This document shows positions 46,684-59,759 of a stretch of 64,000 nucleotides of DNA, piece after piece (position 1 is the stretch's first letter; every line of letters starts with the position of its first letter). Made by a program: the position numbers and the translations under genes. The notes beneath the pieces are model-generated. The model ran no database searches, was not told where the DNA came from, and saw nothing but the letters and a program-made list of their open reading frames with translations. This DNA comes from CAYRJD01 sp965205925 (lineage in GTDB: Bacteria; Actinomycetota; Acidimicrobiia; Acidimicrobiales; Poriferisodalaceae): contig OZ242183.1 of the NCBI GenBank assembly GCA_965205925.1, forward strand, positions 1,488,001 to 1,552,000, in the 5' to 3' direction.

Positions 46684-47008
46684 GTTTGAAACCTCTCAGG
46701 TGTATGGCGGCAGCGTAGCACTGAACGCGGAAAGTCCTTTAGCCTGCTCGCCAACTCCATGCGTTGCTACCTTTGTCACCACTGCTATAGCGCCGGGAGT
46801 CGCCACCGCCATAGTCGGGCTTCGTGAGCGGACGCTCAGCCACGACCCAACCGCCTTTGCCAATACGAGTTTTTATAAAACGCAAAAGATGCCGCTTATC
46901 TCACAGATGGGCTGCTCCAGTGATGGATCGATCCAGCAGATGAAGCCTCGTCTACACTACGGTTGCCGTGCTCGTTTCTTCTCGTACTAAGCACACCTGG
47001 TGGTGCTT
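46684..47008. other. 325-bp divergent intergenic region between oppA and the R-M genes
   Basis: No coding signal I would support. It must hold promoters for the importer operon (minus) and the methyltransferase gene (plus). A TACACT hexamer near 46950 is a possible -10 on the plus strand, without a convincing -35. GGATCGATCC (46925-46934) is a perfect 10-bp palindrome with two overlapping GATC sites. Confidence 0.4.
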
Positions 47009-47846
47009 GTGAGCACTGATCTTCCTGAAGCCTCTTATGTGATCGGGGGGGGGGGCAAGCGGTAATTCCGCTTCACTTTATGTAGGGGACTGCTTTGACA
47101 TCTTGGCTTCGTTGCCTGAATGCAGCGTGGACATGGTGTTTGCGGATCCCCCTTACAACCTTTCAAACGGTGGTACAAGCGTTCATGCAGGGAAGCGTGT
47201 CAGCGTCAATAAGGGCAAGTGGGACAAAAGCCGCGGCACCGAAGGCGACTTCGAATTTCACAACGCCTGGATTGCGGCCTGCCGGCGGGTGCTGCAACCG
47301 AACGGCAGCATTTGGATTTCAGGTACATACCACAGCATTCATGCGTGTGGTCATGCTCTGCAGCTGCAAGGGTGGCGACTGCTAAATGACATTGCATGGT
47401 ATAAGCCGAATGCCGCTCCGAATCTTGGCTGCAGGATGTTCACCGCTAGCCACGAGACTCTTTTGTGGGCATCAAAATCACTAAAAGCAAGACACACCTT
47501 CAACTATGAAGAGATGCGTGATGATGATTTCCCCAAAGACTTCATCAAAAACCCTGGTAAGCAGATGCGCAGCGTCTGGGCAATTAGCACCCCTGCTAAG
47601 CATGAAAAGCGACACGGCAAGCACCCGACACAAAAGCCAGAGGCCTTACTAGACCGCATTGTTCGTGCCAGCACCAATGCTGGCAACGTCATATTGGACC
47701 CGTTCGCTGGCTCAGGCACAACCGGGGTGATTGCATTACGAAACCAACGCAGTTTCATCGGTATTGAAATTGACAGTGAGTTTCTTGGCTCGATTGCTCA
47801 TGCACGTCTAAAGGACGAGTTGAAATCTACAGGCGGAAAGATCTAG
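47009..47846 (+). CDS. DpnA-like DNA adenine methyltransferase, frame-shifted at G11 tract (probably phase-variable, OFF)
   Basis: Beta-class N6-adenine methyltransferase: motif IV DPPYNL (about residue 46) comes before the SAM-binding DPFAGSGTT (about 230). Sequence after DPPYNL (SNGGTS..GKRVSVNKGKWDKS, WISGTYH, GKHPTQKPEALLDRI) resembles M2.DpnII/DpnA, so GATC is the predicted site. The frame is open upstream through LYVGDCFDIL to the G tract, but beyond it hits TGA at 47040. The likely start is GTG 47009 (MSTDLPEASYVIGGG..), in another frame; with 11 G it stops at TAA 47063 after 18 codons. Ten G (or 13) gives an intact 278-aa enzyme. The first usable in-frame start now is TTG 47103, which loses the GD region before motif IV. 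Confidence 0.85.
47045..47055 (+). repeat. G11 homopolymer near the 5' end of the methyltransferase gene
   Basis: Eleven consecutive G, codons 13-16 of the frame starting at GTG 47009, directly preceded by GATC. Loss of one G or gain of two restores the methyltransferase frame. Longest homopolymer seen in the window. Confidence 0.95.
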
Positions 47847-47848
47847 GC

Positions 47849-48496
47849 ATGGAACGCGCCGAAGCAATAAGTCGCCTCAAGTTACTGCAAGGAAAAAACT
47901 TACATGAAATCGCAAAAGAATTTCGAGTAACAGTCATTTCACCCGAAGGCAAGCAGAACAAAGGTTGGGCAGGTCAAGCCATAGAACGTTTCCTAGGCTT
48001 GCAATTGAATTCGTCAAGAGATCCGAACTTCGGGTCGTGGGAATTGAAACTAGTTCCACTCAAATACTTAAAAGGTGGAAAGCTCAGCTTTAAAGAAACA
48101 ATGGCAATTACTATGATTGACGCGCAATACGTAGGTCAAACACCATTTGAAAAAAGCCATCTTCTCACCAAACTACGCAGAATTCTTGTCGTGTCTCGAA
48201 CTGTCGGTGACAAATTCACTGATCCTTCCTACGTGTTCTCGTCCACACCCGTTGACCTCGCTGATAGAACTTATAAGACGGTAGAAACAGACTACAAACT
48301 AATTCAATCATGCATTAATGATCCAAAGCGCGGATTTGATGCTCTGACCGGAAAAATGGGAGAACTCATTCAACCCAGAACTAAAGGGGCAGGGAACGGG
48401 TCAACCACTCGGGCATTTTACGCACGCAAAGTTTTTCTAAATTTGTTCATTGATCTAAGTGAATCTGAAACCTTTGTAAGACAAATTGCTGCATGA
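47849..48496 (+). CDS. MutH/Sau3AI-fold restriction endonuclease, probably GATC-specific
   Basis: 215 aa, about the size of MutH and half that of Sau3AI. The N-terminal helix LLQGKNLHEIAKEF and NKGWAGQAIERFLG are MutH-like. The catalytic set fits MutH: Glu46, Asp58, then Glu65-x-Lys67 in WELKLVPL, with the same D-x6-E-x-K spacing. Later GELIQPRTKG and RAFYARKVFLNLFI match the MutH C-terminus. ATG two bases after the methyltransferase stop; GGCGGA is 12-15 nt upstream, so translation probably depends partly on the upstream gene. AT-rich (line 48061-48120 is 32% GC), unlike the neighbours. Linkage to a methyltransferase, and the lack of mutS/mutL here, favour restriction over mismatch repair. 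Confidence 0.85.
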   Translation: MERAEAISRLKLLQGKNLHEIAKEFRVTVISPEGKQNKGWAGQAIERFLGLQLNSSRDPNFGSWELKLVPLKYLKGGKLSFKETMAITMIDAQYVGQTPFEKSHLLTKLRRILVVSRTVGDKFTDPSYVFSSTPVDLADRTYKTVETDYKLIQSCINDPKRGFDALTGKMGELIQPRTKGAGNGSTTRAFYARKVFLNLFIDLSESETFVRQIAA

Positions 48497-48516
48497 GCCA
48501 CGTTCCTAACGCAAAC

Positions 48517-48564
48517 AACCCCCGCCAGTTTGATCGGTGTGAACCTGTCAAACCAGCGGGGGTT
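48517..48564. terminator. Bidirectional hairpin terminator between R-M genes and rRNA operon
   Basis: AACCCCCGC pairs perfectly with GCGGGGGTT across a 30-nt interior that itself pairs partly (GTTTGA with TCAAAC). T-rich sequence follows the stem on both strands (TTGCTATTT on plus, TTGTTTGC on minus), though neither is a long U tract. Placed 21 bp after the nuclease stop and 35 bp after the 5S end of the converging rRNA operon. Confidence 0.75.
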
Positions 48565-48598
48565 GCTATTTGCAATATTTCTATCGCATTTGTTTAAA

Positions 48599-48714
<116 letters not shown>

Positions 48715-48813
48715 GAACTCATAAATTCCTAAGTGCTTGCTGTAGTGATGCACAAGCGGCGGCAAACTATCTATCTAGATATCTAGGTTGCTGCCTCAAC
48801 GAGGCTGAGTACC

Positions 48814-53662
<4,849 letters not shown>

Positions 53663-54122
53663 GAGATCTTGTTGATAGGCAAGCCACCAAAGTAGCTAAG
53701 CCGGTCAGCACGATCAAAAGAGCCTTTGCCGTTCAGAGAGGGAAAAAACCCTCCGGTACAGCAACTGGCTGGAATTGTGCAATGCCGCTGGATCGATGAG
53801 ATCGATCGGGACACTGCATTAAAACGTTTGCGCCACTCAGCTGCAGATGCAGTCGGTGACGCGATTTAGTGGTTCGACCAGCAACTGCTGCATTTGCAAG
53901 CAGTGGCCGATCGCCCGCACTGGCGTTTATCGTCCTCTGTTCTGTTGTCAAGAAGCGTTGCGTTATCGCAACGGTGCACGCTGTCGACGGTAGTTAAGAA
54001 CCGTTGGTCACCGGAGGCACCCACTTCTAAAGGCCGCAACTGCAAAGCAGAGAGCCGCCGTTAGAAGGAGACGTGATGCTAACGGTTTGGCGTGGTCACC
54101 GCAACCTGGTCTGACTAGCCAG
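53663..54122 (-). promoter_or_regulatory. rRNA operon promoter and leader region
   Basis: 460 bp without a supportable gene, between the tyrS stop and 16S. On the minus strand TTGACA (53951-53946) is a good -35; the nearest -10-like GATAAA (53931-53926) is at a short 14-bp spacing, so the pair is tentative. Just upstream of it is the palindrome GTTGCG-ttat-CGCAAC (53957-53972). Further down are a GAGGG-T6-CCCTC hairpin (53737-53754) and a boxA-like GCTCTTTTGATC (53723-53712) expected for Nus-dependent antitermination. Confidence 0.5.
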
Positions 54123-55391
54123 CTAAACCGTTGCTATGTGCCAGGTTTTCTTGCCTCGCCTTAGCAACACGAAGCTGCCATGCAGCACGTCTGCGATTTC
54201 GATCGTGCGCTCAGCGTCGGTCACGCGCTCTCCATTCACGTAGATGCCACCTTCGGAAATCGCGCGGCGTGCGTCTCCCTTGCTTTTTGCTAGCTCGGTA
54301 CTGGCAAGCACATCAACTAGCTGCGCTCCTATGCCGGTGAGTGCGCTAGTTGGTACTTCTTTTGCTACGAAACTGAGTGCTTGGGTTGATACCTCACGCA
54401 CGTCGACCTGAGACCCGAACAACATTTCTGCGGCTTGCGCAGCGGCTTGCGCGTTCTGTTCTCCGTGAACCAATGTGGTCAGCTCATCCGCTAAGCGACG
54501 TTGCCCCAGACGACGAGATGGGTCGTCCATGTGTTCACACACAATCTCCGCAATCTCGCTCAGGCTCAAAAACGTCAGCTTTGCCAGCAACGACTCCACC
54601 TCTTCGTCTGCTATTCCGATCCAGGCCTGGTGAAATCGATATGGGCTCATGTGATCGGGACTGAGCCAGATGGTTTCGCCGCCCGCAGTCTTGCCGTACT
54701 TGGTTCCATCCGAGCGAGTCAAAAGTGGCCAGGTCAAAGCGTGCGCTTGACGGCCGAGCCGACGTCTAATCAGATCGACTCCCAGCACCATATTTCCCCA
54801 CTGATCTGAACCACCAATCTGAAGTTCACATTCGGTGTTTTCGGCTAACCATAAAAAGTCGTACGCCTGCAACAACATGTAGCTGAACTCGGTATACGAC
54901 AATCCGTCGCCATTCGTCATTCGCGATCGCACCGATTCCTTACCCACCATCTGATTGACAGTCACGTGCCTACCCACATCGCGTAAGAACTCAAGCACAC
55001 CCACCCCAACGGTCCATGCACGATTGTCAAGCAACTGAGCTGGCGTGCTGCGATCGTCAAAGTCCACAAACTGACGCAGCTGCGGAACGATGCCTTCCAT
55101 GTTCTGTGCCAGAGTGTCATCGTCTAGCAACGACCGTTCATCTGAGCGCCCGCTTGGATCACCGATCATTCCGGTCGCTCCACCTGCCACGCAGATGGGT
55201 TTGTGTCCGGCCAGTTGGAAACGTCGTAGCGTCAGCAGGCCCATCAAATTTCCAACATGCAAGCTGGCAGCGGTCGGATCAAAGCCGCAATAAAGCGTGA
55301 TTGGCCCCACCGCTAGCCGTCGAGCAAAGGCGTCGCGATCGGTGGTGTCGGCAATTAGCCCGCGTGCCGTTAAGTCTTCTAACAGATCCAC
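54123..55391 (-). CDS. tyrS: Tyrosyl-tRNA synthetase
   Basis: 422 aa class I synthetase. HIGH-type motif in DPTAASLHVGNLMGLLTL, GGSDQWGNM tyrosine/ATP motif, and KMSKS replaced by KYGKT (DGTKYGKTAGGE), as in bacterial TyrRS of this type. C-terminal S4 domain (about 350-422). GTG start without a visible Shine-Dalgarno sequence; the start codon lies inside a 6-bp hairpin stem (see 55389-55409). Confidence 0.96.
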   Translation of the reverse strand: MDLLEDLTARGLIADTTDRDAFARRLAVGPITLYCGFDPTAASLHVGNLMGLLTLRRFQLAGHKPICVAGGATGMIGDPSGRSDERSLLDDDTLAQNMEGIVPQLRQFVDFDDRSTPAQLLDNRAWTVGVGVLEFLRDVGRHVTVNQMVGKESVRSRMTNGDGLSYTEFSYMLLQAYDFLWLAENTECELQIGGSDQWGNMVLGVDLIRRRLGRQAHALTWPLLTRSDGTKYGKTAGGETIWLSPDHMSPYRFHQAWIGIADEEVESLLAKLTFLSLSEIAEIVCEHMDDPSRRLGQRRLADELTTLVHGEQNAQAAAQAAEMLFGSQVDVREVSTQALSFVAKEVPTSALTGIGAQLVDVLASTELAKSKGDARRAISEGGIYVNGERVTDAERTIEIADVLHGSFVLLRRGKKTWHIATV

Positions 55392-55428
55392 GGCGCATAT
55401 TGTGCCGTGCTACCCAAGTGCTACCCAA
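55389..55428 (-). promoter_or_regulatory. Hairpin over tyrS start codon plus 11-bp tandem repeat
   Basis: Minus strand: CACGGC (55409-55404) pairs with GCCGTG (55394-55389), whose last three bases are the tyrS GTG; the loop is nine bases. Directly upstream the 11-mer TTGGGTAGCAC occurs twice head to tail (55428-55407), the second copy supplying part of the stem. Could lower or regulate tyrS translation. Function is inferred. Confidence 0.35.
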
Positions 55429-55480
55429 GTCAATGCGTGCCGTTACTGCCTTCGCTGCCGTGCTGTCACGATCAGCAGTC

Positions 55481-56323
55481 TCAGCTCTTGCGCGGCACCC
55501 ACTGGAATCGTCGCACCGCGACGAGTACACCAAAAACTCCCCAAGCAGCCACCACAAGCAGGTCTTGCCATGGCCACGTCACACCGGTCAATGTCGGGTT
55601 AAACCCGTCGCTCAACGCATTTACCAAATGTCGAATGGGGAAGACATCTCCGATAAACGTAATAATCGTTGGAGAATCCTCGGTGGTCGGAAAGAACACG
55701 CCTGACACGAAATACAGTGGCAACACGAACATGTTTGTCACCGCTGGTGCTGCGGACACGCTGCCGATAATGGTGCTCATCGCCAATGCCAGGGCACTGA
55801 ATGCCGGAGCGGTTATCAAAATGGTCAGCAACAGCATCGGTATAGCGGCAAGGCGTAAGGACGCGTCGAACACGATCCAGCCAACACTGATTAGCAATAC
55901 CGCCATAAACAACACGATCAGCAAACCCGTCACTAACTCACCGAGCATGTAAGTGCTGGGTCGCAACGGCGAAGAGCGCAAACGTTTAAGCAGGCCGATC
56001 TCACGGCGATTGACGTTTGTGATGGTGAGGTTCACCGTCGTGGCCGACACCAGAGCTAGTGCCAGAATGCCCGGCACGTAGAGCGTGGCAAGCCGGACTG
56101 GTTCACTCTGTTCATCGATGCGGACCATTTCGTTACCGAGGATTGCGCTGAAGATCACCAGGAATAACAGTGGCAGCACGACCGTAAAGAAAGAGGCGGC
56201 CGGGTTACGTCTGAGCGCAAGCAGGTTGTAACGAGTCAGCGTGCTCAGCTGAGCCAGCGCTCTCGTGACTGGTTTTGCCAGCTTGGCGGGCTGGCTGATC
56301 TGGCTAGCAGTTGTGCTGGTCAT
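55481..56323 (-). CDS. ABC-2-type exporter permease
   Basis: 280 aa. Six TM helices with the ABC2_membrane pattern (TRYNLLALRRNPAASFFTVVLPLLFLVIFSAI; NVNRREIGLLKRLRSSPLRPSTYMLGEL). ATG or GTG start at 56323, 22 nt after its ATPase gene. Belongs to the DrrB-like group of multidrug or polyketide/lipid exporters; substrate unknown. Confidence 0.88.
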   Translation of the reverse strand: MTSTTASQISQPAKLAKPVTRALAQLSTLTRYNLLALRRNPAASFFTVVLPLLFLVIFSAILGNEMVRIDEQSEPVRLATLYVPGILALALVSATTVNLTITNVNRREIGLLKRLRSSPLRPSTYMLGELVTGLLIVLFMAVLLISVGWIVFDASLRLAAIPMLLLTILITAPAFSALALAMSTIIGSVSAAPAVTNMFVLPLYFVSGVFFPTTEDSPTIITFIGDVFPIRHLVNALSDGFNPTLTGVTWPWQDLLVVAAWGVFGVLVAVRRFQWVPRKS

Positions 56324-56345
56324 GCTGGTGCCGTTGCATTGCTAG

Positions 56346-57308
56346 TCACGCTGGCACCGCAGCTGTGCTAGCGCGTTCAACCAGTGTCAGATAGCTCTGT
56401 TCAAGGTCGGGTGGTTCAACAACCAGCGAATTGGCAATGGCTTCGCTGTTCGGCAAAGCCAGCAACTCTCGCAATACCTCCGCAATGTTGTCGGTCAATA
56501 TCTGCATGCGATCACCGTCTGGTGTGTGGACCGTTACAGGGCTACCCAGCGCCTGGTTATCTAGCACTGGGTTATCTGCTGTCAGGTTCGCATCCCAGCT
56601 GATCATCGTCTGCAGTTCGGCTTGTTTCACTATCTCACGAGATGTGCCACCACCGACAATGCGCCCTTCAGCGATAATCGCGATGCGATCCGCCAAATGC
56701 TCTGCCTCATCCATGTAGTGAGTAGTCAGCAGCACGGTCACTCCGAGGTTGCGCAGGTCGCGAATCATCTCCCAGGCGGTGTGCCGTGCATTCGGATCAA
56801 ATCCGGTAGTTGGTTCGTCCAAAAACACAAGCTCGGGATTGCCCACCAGAGCCATCGCTACGTCCAAGCGTCGCTTTTCACCACCAGACAACTTTGCAGC
56901 GCGGGTTTTCTGAACTTTCGTAAGCCCGACCAGTTCCATCAACTCATCGACCGAACGTGGGTTGCTGTAATAGCTGGCAAACAGTTTTAGAAACTCAACC
57001 GCCGTTAGATCACCATCGGGCGTGGACTCTTGCAACACAATGCCTACGCGATCACGCCAAGTGCGGTCGGCGTGCTGAGGGTCAACGCCTAGCACCGATA
57101 CGCGACCAGCCGCAGGCTTTATGAATCCCTCTAGGACTTCAAGAGTGCTGGTTTTGCCAGCACCGTTCGGCCCTAAGAAGGCCAGAATCTCACCGGATTG
57201 AATCTGCATGTCAATGCCCTTGACGGCTTCAACATCGCCGTAGCGCACTACCAGGCCCGCAACATCAATCGCTAGCCCAGAATTTAAAGCCGCTTGTTTA
57301 GATGGCAC
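56346..57308 (-). CDS. ABC exporter ATP-binding protein (DrrA type)
   Basis: 320 aa. Walker A GPNGAGKTSTLEVLEG near residue 46, signature LSGGEKRRLDVAMALV, Walker B LVFLDEPTTGFDP, H-loop TTHYMDEAEHLADR. C-terminal extension of about 90 residues ending PPDLEQSYLTLV, as in daunorubicin-type ATPases. Coupled with the permease downstream. Confidence 0.9.
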   Translation of the reverse strand: MPSKQAALNSGLAIDVAGLVVRYGDVEAVKGIDMQIQSGEILAFLGPNGAGKTSTLEVLEGFIKPAAGRVSVLGVDPQHADRTWRDRVGIVLQESTPDGDLTAVEFLKLFASYYSNPRSVDELMELVGLTKVQKTRAAKLSGGEKRRLDVAMALVGNPELVFLDEPTTGFDPNARHTAWEMIRDLRNLGVTVLLTTHYMDEAEHLADRIAIIAEGRIVGGGTSREIVKQAELQTMISWDANLTADNPVLDNQALGSPVTVHTPDGDRMQILTDNIAEVLRELLALPNSEAIANSLVVEPPDLEQSYLTLVERASTAAVPA

Positions 57309-57320
57309 AGTCCACGGCCG

Positions 57321-57572
57321 CTATCGATCAGCGGGAGCGACACCGTCTACTGTGCGGTAACGCTCCGGATGAAGTACGTGATGGCGCACGGTGGCAAAAT
57401 AAAACAGCACTGCCATCGGACCGATCAACATAATCAGCAGGACCCAATTACGGCGGCGGTAGCCCGCATGTGCAAAACGTTCGGCGCCAACGCTTAGTAC
57501 TGCAACGATGCCAGCTATGGAGATAGCTACCGCTATTGCGCAAAGAACCCACAGAGCTGTTCCAGCAACCAT
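57321..57572 (-). CDS. Small two-TM membrane protein (PLDc_N-like)
   Basis: 83 aa: TM helix at about 5-27, a basic turn (YRRRNWVL), second TM at about 42-62, then a polar tail. The layout and the 'LLIMLIGPMAVLFYF' second helix resemble the stand-alone PLDc_N family. It starts 10 nt after the Nudix gene stop and ends 12 nt before the ABC ATPase start; it may be part of that unit. No enzymatic residues. Confidence 0.65.
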   Translation of the reverse strand: MVAGTALWVLCAIAVAISIAGIVAVLSVGAERFAHAGYRRRNWVLLIMLIGPMAVLFYFATVRHHVLHPERYRTVDGVAPADR

Positions 57573-57582
57573 TGCCTGCAGA

Positions 57583-58269
57583 TTACCGGCGGTCGGCTAG
57601 CTGGTGGGCCAGCGCGAAACCATAGCTCGCAAGACGCAAAGTGCCTTCGTCTAGATCCAAGTCTGCTTTCTCAAGTTCGCTCTCATCAACCCAGCGCAAC
57701 TGCTCAGACTCATGATTGCCATTCACCACTGCATCACTTGGAGCTTGAACCACATAACGGACATCCAAGTGAAGCGGATCTGGGGAGTTAGCAGTACTCC
57801 GACTAGTCAGACCCCGGTTAGCCAGGTGACGATCCCTGAACACGTGTACGTCGATGTCGACTGGCTCGCTGCTGACCTTCAATCCCGCAATCCCAGTTTC
57901 TTCCTCGCACTCACGTAGCGCCACGGCTGCCAGACAAGCATCACCGTCGGCGTGTCCTCCAGGCTGCAGCCAACGACCGACCTTTGCATGCAAAAGCACA
58001 AGTCCCGCATCGACGCGGTGATTTACTAGCCAGGCCGAAGCTGTGAAATGGCCTGCCACACAACTGCGATGAAGGGCGTCGCTGTGTCGGTGTGCAAATC
58101 GCAGAATTTGATAGCGCGCTTTTTGTTGAGCCTCATTTTGCGGAACAAACTTTGTTACAACCGACACGGCATCTTCTAGCGATGTCGAAGGTTGTAGCTG
58201 CTTGTCTCCCGCTGATAGCCAGCGCGTTTGAGCAAACGACTGCTTCGGATTAAACGCGACGTCAGGCAC
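57583..58269 (-). CDS. Nudix hydrolase
   Basis: 228 aa. The Nudix helix is seen in GGHADGDACLAAVALREC followed by EEETGI: the REUXEEXGU part is intact, while the first Glu of GX5E is replaced (Ala, with Asp one position earlier), a version found in a GGHxDGD subgroup. The ~75 residues before it are helical and predate the fold. Hydrolyses a nucleoside diphosphate-X compound; substrate unknown. Adjacent to argH but separated by 23 bp. Confidence 0.85.
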   Translation of the reverse strand: MPDVAFNPKQSFAQTRWLSAGDKQLQPSTSLEDAVSVVTKFVPQNEAQQKARYQILRFAHRHSDALHRSCVAGHFTASAWLVNHRVDAGLVLLHAKVGRWLQPGGHADGDACLAAVALRECEEETGIAGLKVSSEPVDIDVHVFRDRHLANRGLTSRSTANSPDPLHLDVRYVVQAPSDAVVNGNHESEQLRWVDESELEKADLDLDEGTLRLASYGFALAHQLADRR

Positions 58270-58292
58270 TGTCTCCGATTCCTATCAAACGA

Positions 58293-59720
58293 CTAGAAGG
58301 CTTTAGCTACTGCGTCCTTTAGGTGAACTAGCTGCTCGACCACAGCCAACGGGCCACCTCCGCCCGGACTATTTCTGCGGCGATAAGCCTCACCGGGAGC
58401 CAACAAGGCTGCAGCTTCGGATCCTAATTCTGGATGCATCGACACCATTTCAACAAACTCAGCGGCACTGTCCACCTGAGGTGGTGTGTCTAACGCCTTG
58501 CGTACCAATCCGGCTACCAGTTCGTGAGCCTGACGAAATGCCATGCCTTGCATTGTTAGCCATTCAGCTAAATCGGTGGTTGCGGCAAATGGCGCGTCGG
58601 CAGCTTTAGCCATTGCTTTTGCATCAAATTCGGCTGTAGTTAGCAATCCCGCTAGAGCAGGCATTATCAGACAAGCCGTGTCGCAGGCGTCAAACAGCAA
58701 CTCCTTATCTTCTTGTAGATCCTTGTTGTATGCCAGAGGCAGGCCTTTAAGCATCGCCAATAGGCCAGTCAGATGGCCGATCAAACGTCCCGATTTCGCT
58801 CTGGCCAGCTCGGCTACATCCGGGTTCTTCTTCTGCGGCATCATCGAGGAGCCGGTCGAAAAAGTGTCGCTTAGTTTCAAAAAGCCAAACTCAGAGCTAG
58901 ACCACAGCACCACTTCTTCACCGATGCGTGAAAGATGTACCCCGAGCATTGCAAGGGCATAAAGCAGATCTGCCACAAAATCTCGATCGGAGATGGCGTC
59001 CAAAGAGTTTTCAAAAACAGCCGCGAACCCGAGCTCGGTAGCAGATATTTCTGGCTCTAGTGGCAGCGTTGTGCCAGCAAGTGCTCCCGCACCAAGTGGG
59101 GAAATGTCAGCGGCGTGACGAGCTGCTGACAAGCGTTGCGCATCACGCAACAGCATCCAGCACCAGGCAGACAAATGGTGAGCCAGTCCCACCGGCTGTG
59201 CTTGCTGCAGGTGGGTATAGCCCGGTAGATAAACGTCATTCGTTGAGGCTTGCTCGGCAAGCTCGACAATGGTGTTAACCAGCCGACCCAGTTCCGCGCT
59301 GAGTACATCAATCTCGTTGCGACACCACAGCCTTAGATCGGTGGCTACTTGGTCATTTCGACTGCGGCCCGTATGCAGCTTGGCCGCGGCGGTGCATAAC
59401 TCGGTGGCACGACGCTCTACTGCAGTGTGAATATCTTCATCGCTGGGAGCAATTTCAAAGGTTCCATCGCTTAGCTCTTCCGCCACGACATCTAGGGCGG
59501 CGAGTATCTCGGTGCTCTCAACCGGACTCAGTAGTTTGACCGAAGCCAGCATGAGCACATGCGCCCTTGAAGCCTCGATGTCTTGTTGGTACATACGAGA
59601 GTCAAACGGGTAGGAGTCATTTAGTTTTCTCAATATCTGCGCTGGTTCTTGCGAGAATCGTGCATGCCACAACGTCTGGCTCGTCTTGGAGCTACTGGAT
59701 TCGGGCTGCTCGTTAGTCAT
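58293..59720 (-). CDS. argH: Argininosuccinate lyase
   Basis: 475 aa. Final step of arginine synthesis (argininosuccinate to arginine and fumarate). Fumarase/aspartase superfamily signature GSSMMPQKKNPD near residue 289, plus HTGRSRNDQVATDLRLW and YTHLQQAQPVGLAH. Follows argR after a gap of 39 nt in the argCBDFRH cluster. In many Actinobacteria argG lies directly before argH; it is missing here. Confidence 0.97.
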   Translation of the reverse strand: MTNEQPESSSSKTSQTLWHARFSQEPAQILRKLNDSYPFDSRMYQQDIEASRAHVLMLASVKLLSPVESTEILAALDVVAEELSDGTFEIAPSDEDIHTAVERRATELCTAAAKLHTGRSRNDQVATDLRLWCRNEIDVLSAELGRLVNTIVELAEQASTNDVYLPGYTHLQQAQPVGLAHHLSAWCWMLLRDAQRLSAARHAADISPLGAGALAGTTLPLEPEISATELGFAAVFENSLDAISDRDFVADLLYALAMLGVHLSRIGEEVVLWSSSEFGFLKLSDTFSTGSSMMPQKKNPDVAELARAKSGRLIGHLTGLLAMLKGLPLAYNKDLQEDKELLFDACDTACLIMPALAGLLTTAEFDAKAMAKAADAPFAATTDLAEWLTMQGMAFRQAHELVAGLVRKALDTPPQVDSAAEFVEMVSMHPELGSEAAALLAPGEAYRRRNSPGGGGPLAVVEQLVHLKDAVAKAF

Positions 59721-59759
59721 GCGCTTTTCCCTTCAAACCTTCTGTATAAATCAGCGACA

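Noticed and set aside
46424..46990. Plus-strand frame of 188 codons antisense to the oppA 5' end
   Set aside because: Its composition follows the complement of the lipoprotein's Asp/Thr linker codons; no start signal or domain; likely a shadow.
47849..48496. MutH as a mismatch-repair nuclease
   Set aside because: No mutS or mutL nearby, direct linkage to a methyltransferase, and Actinobacteria do not normally use MutH-dependent repair.
55392..55480. T-box riboswitch upstream of tyrS (GGGTAGCACGG recalls GGGTGGNACCGCG)
   Set aside because: Only 89 nt separate tyrS from the upstream gene, too short for stem I plus antiterminator, and the T-box core does not match.
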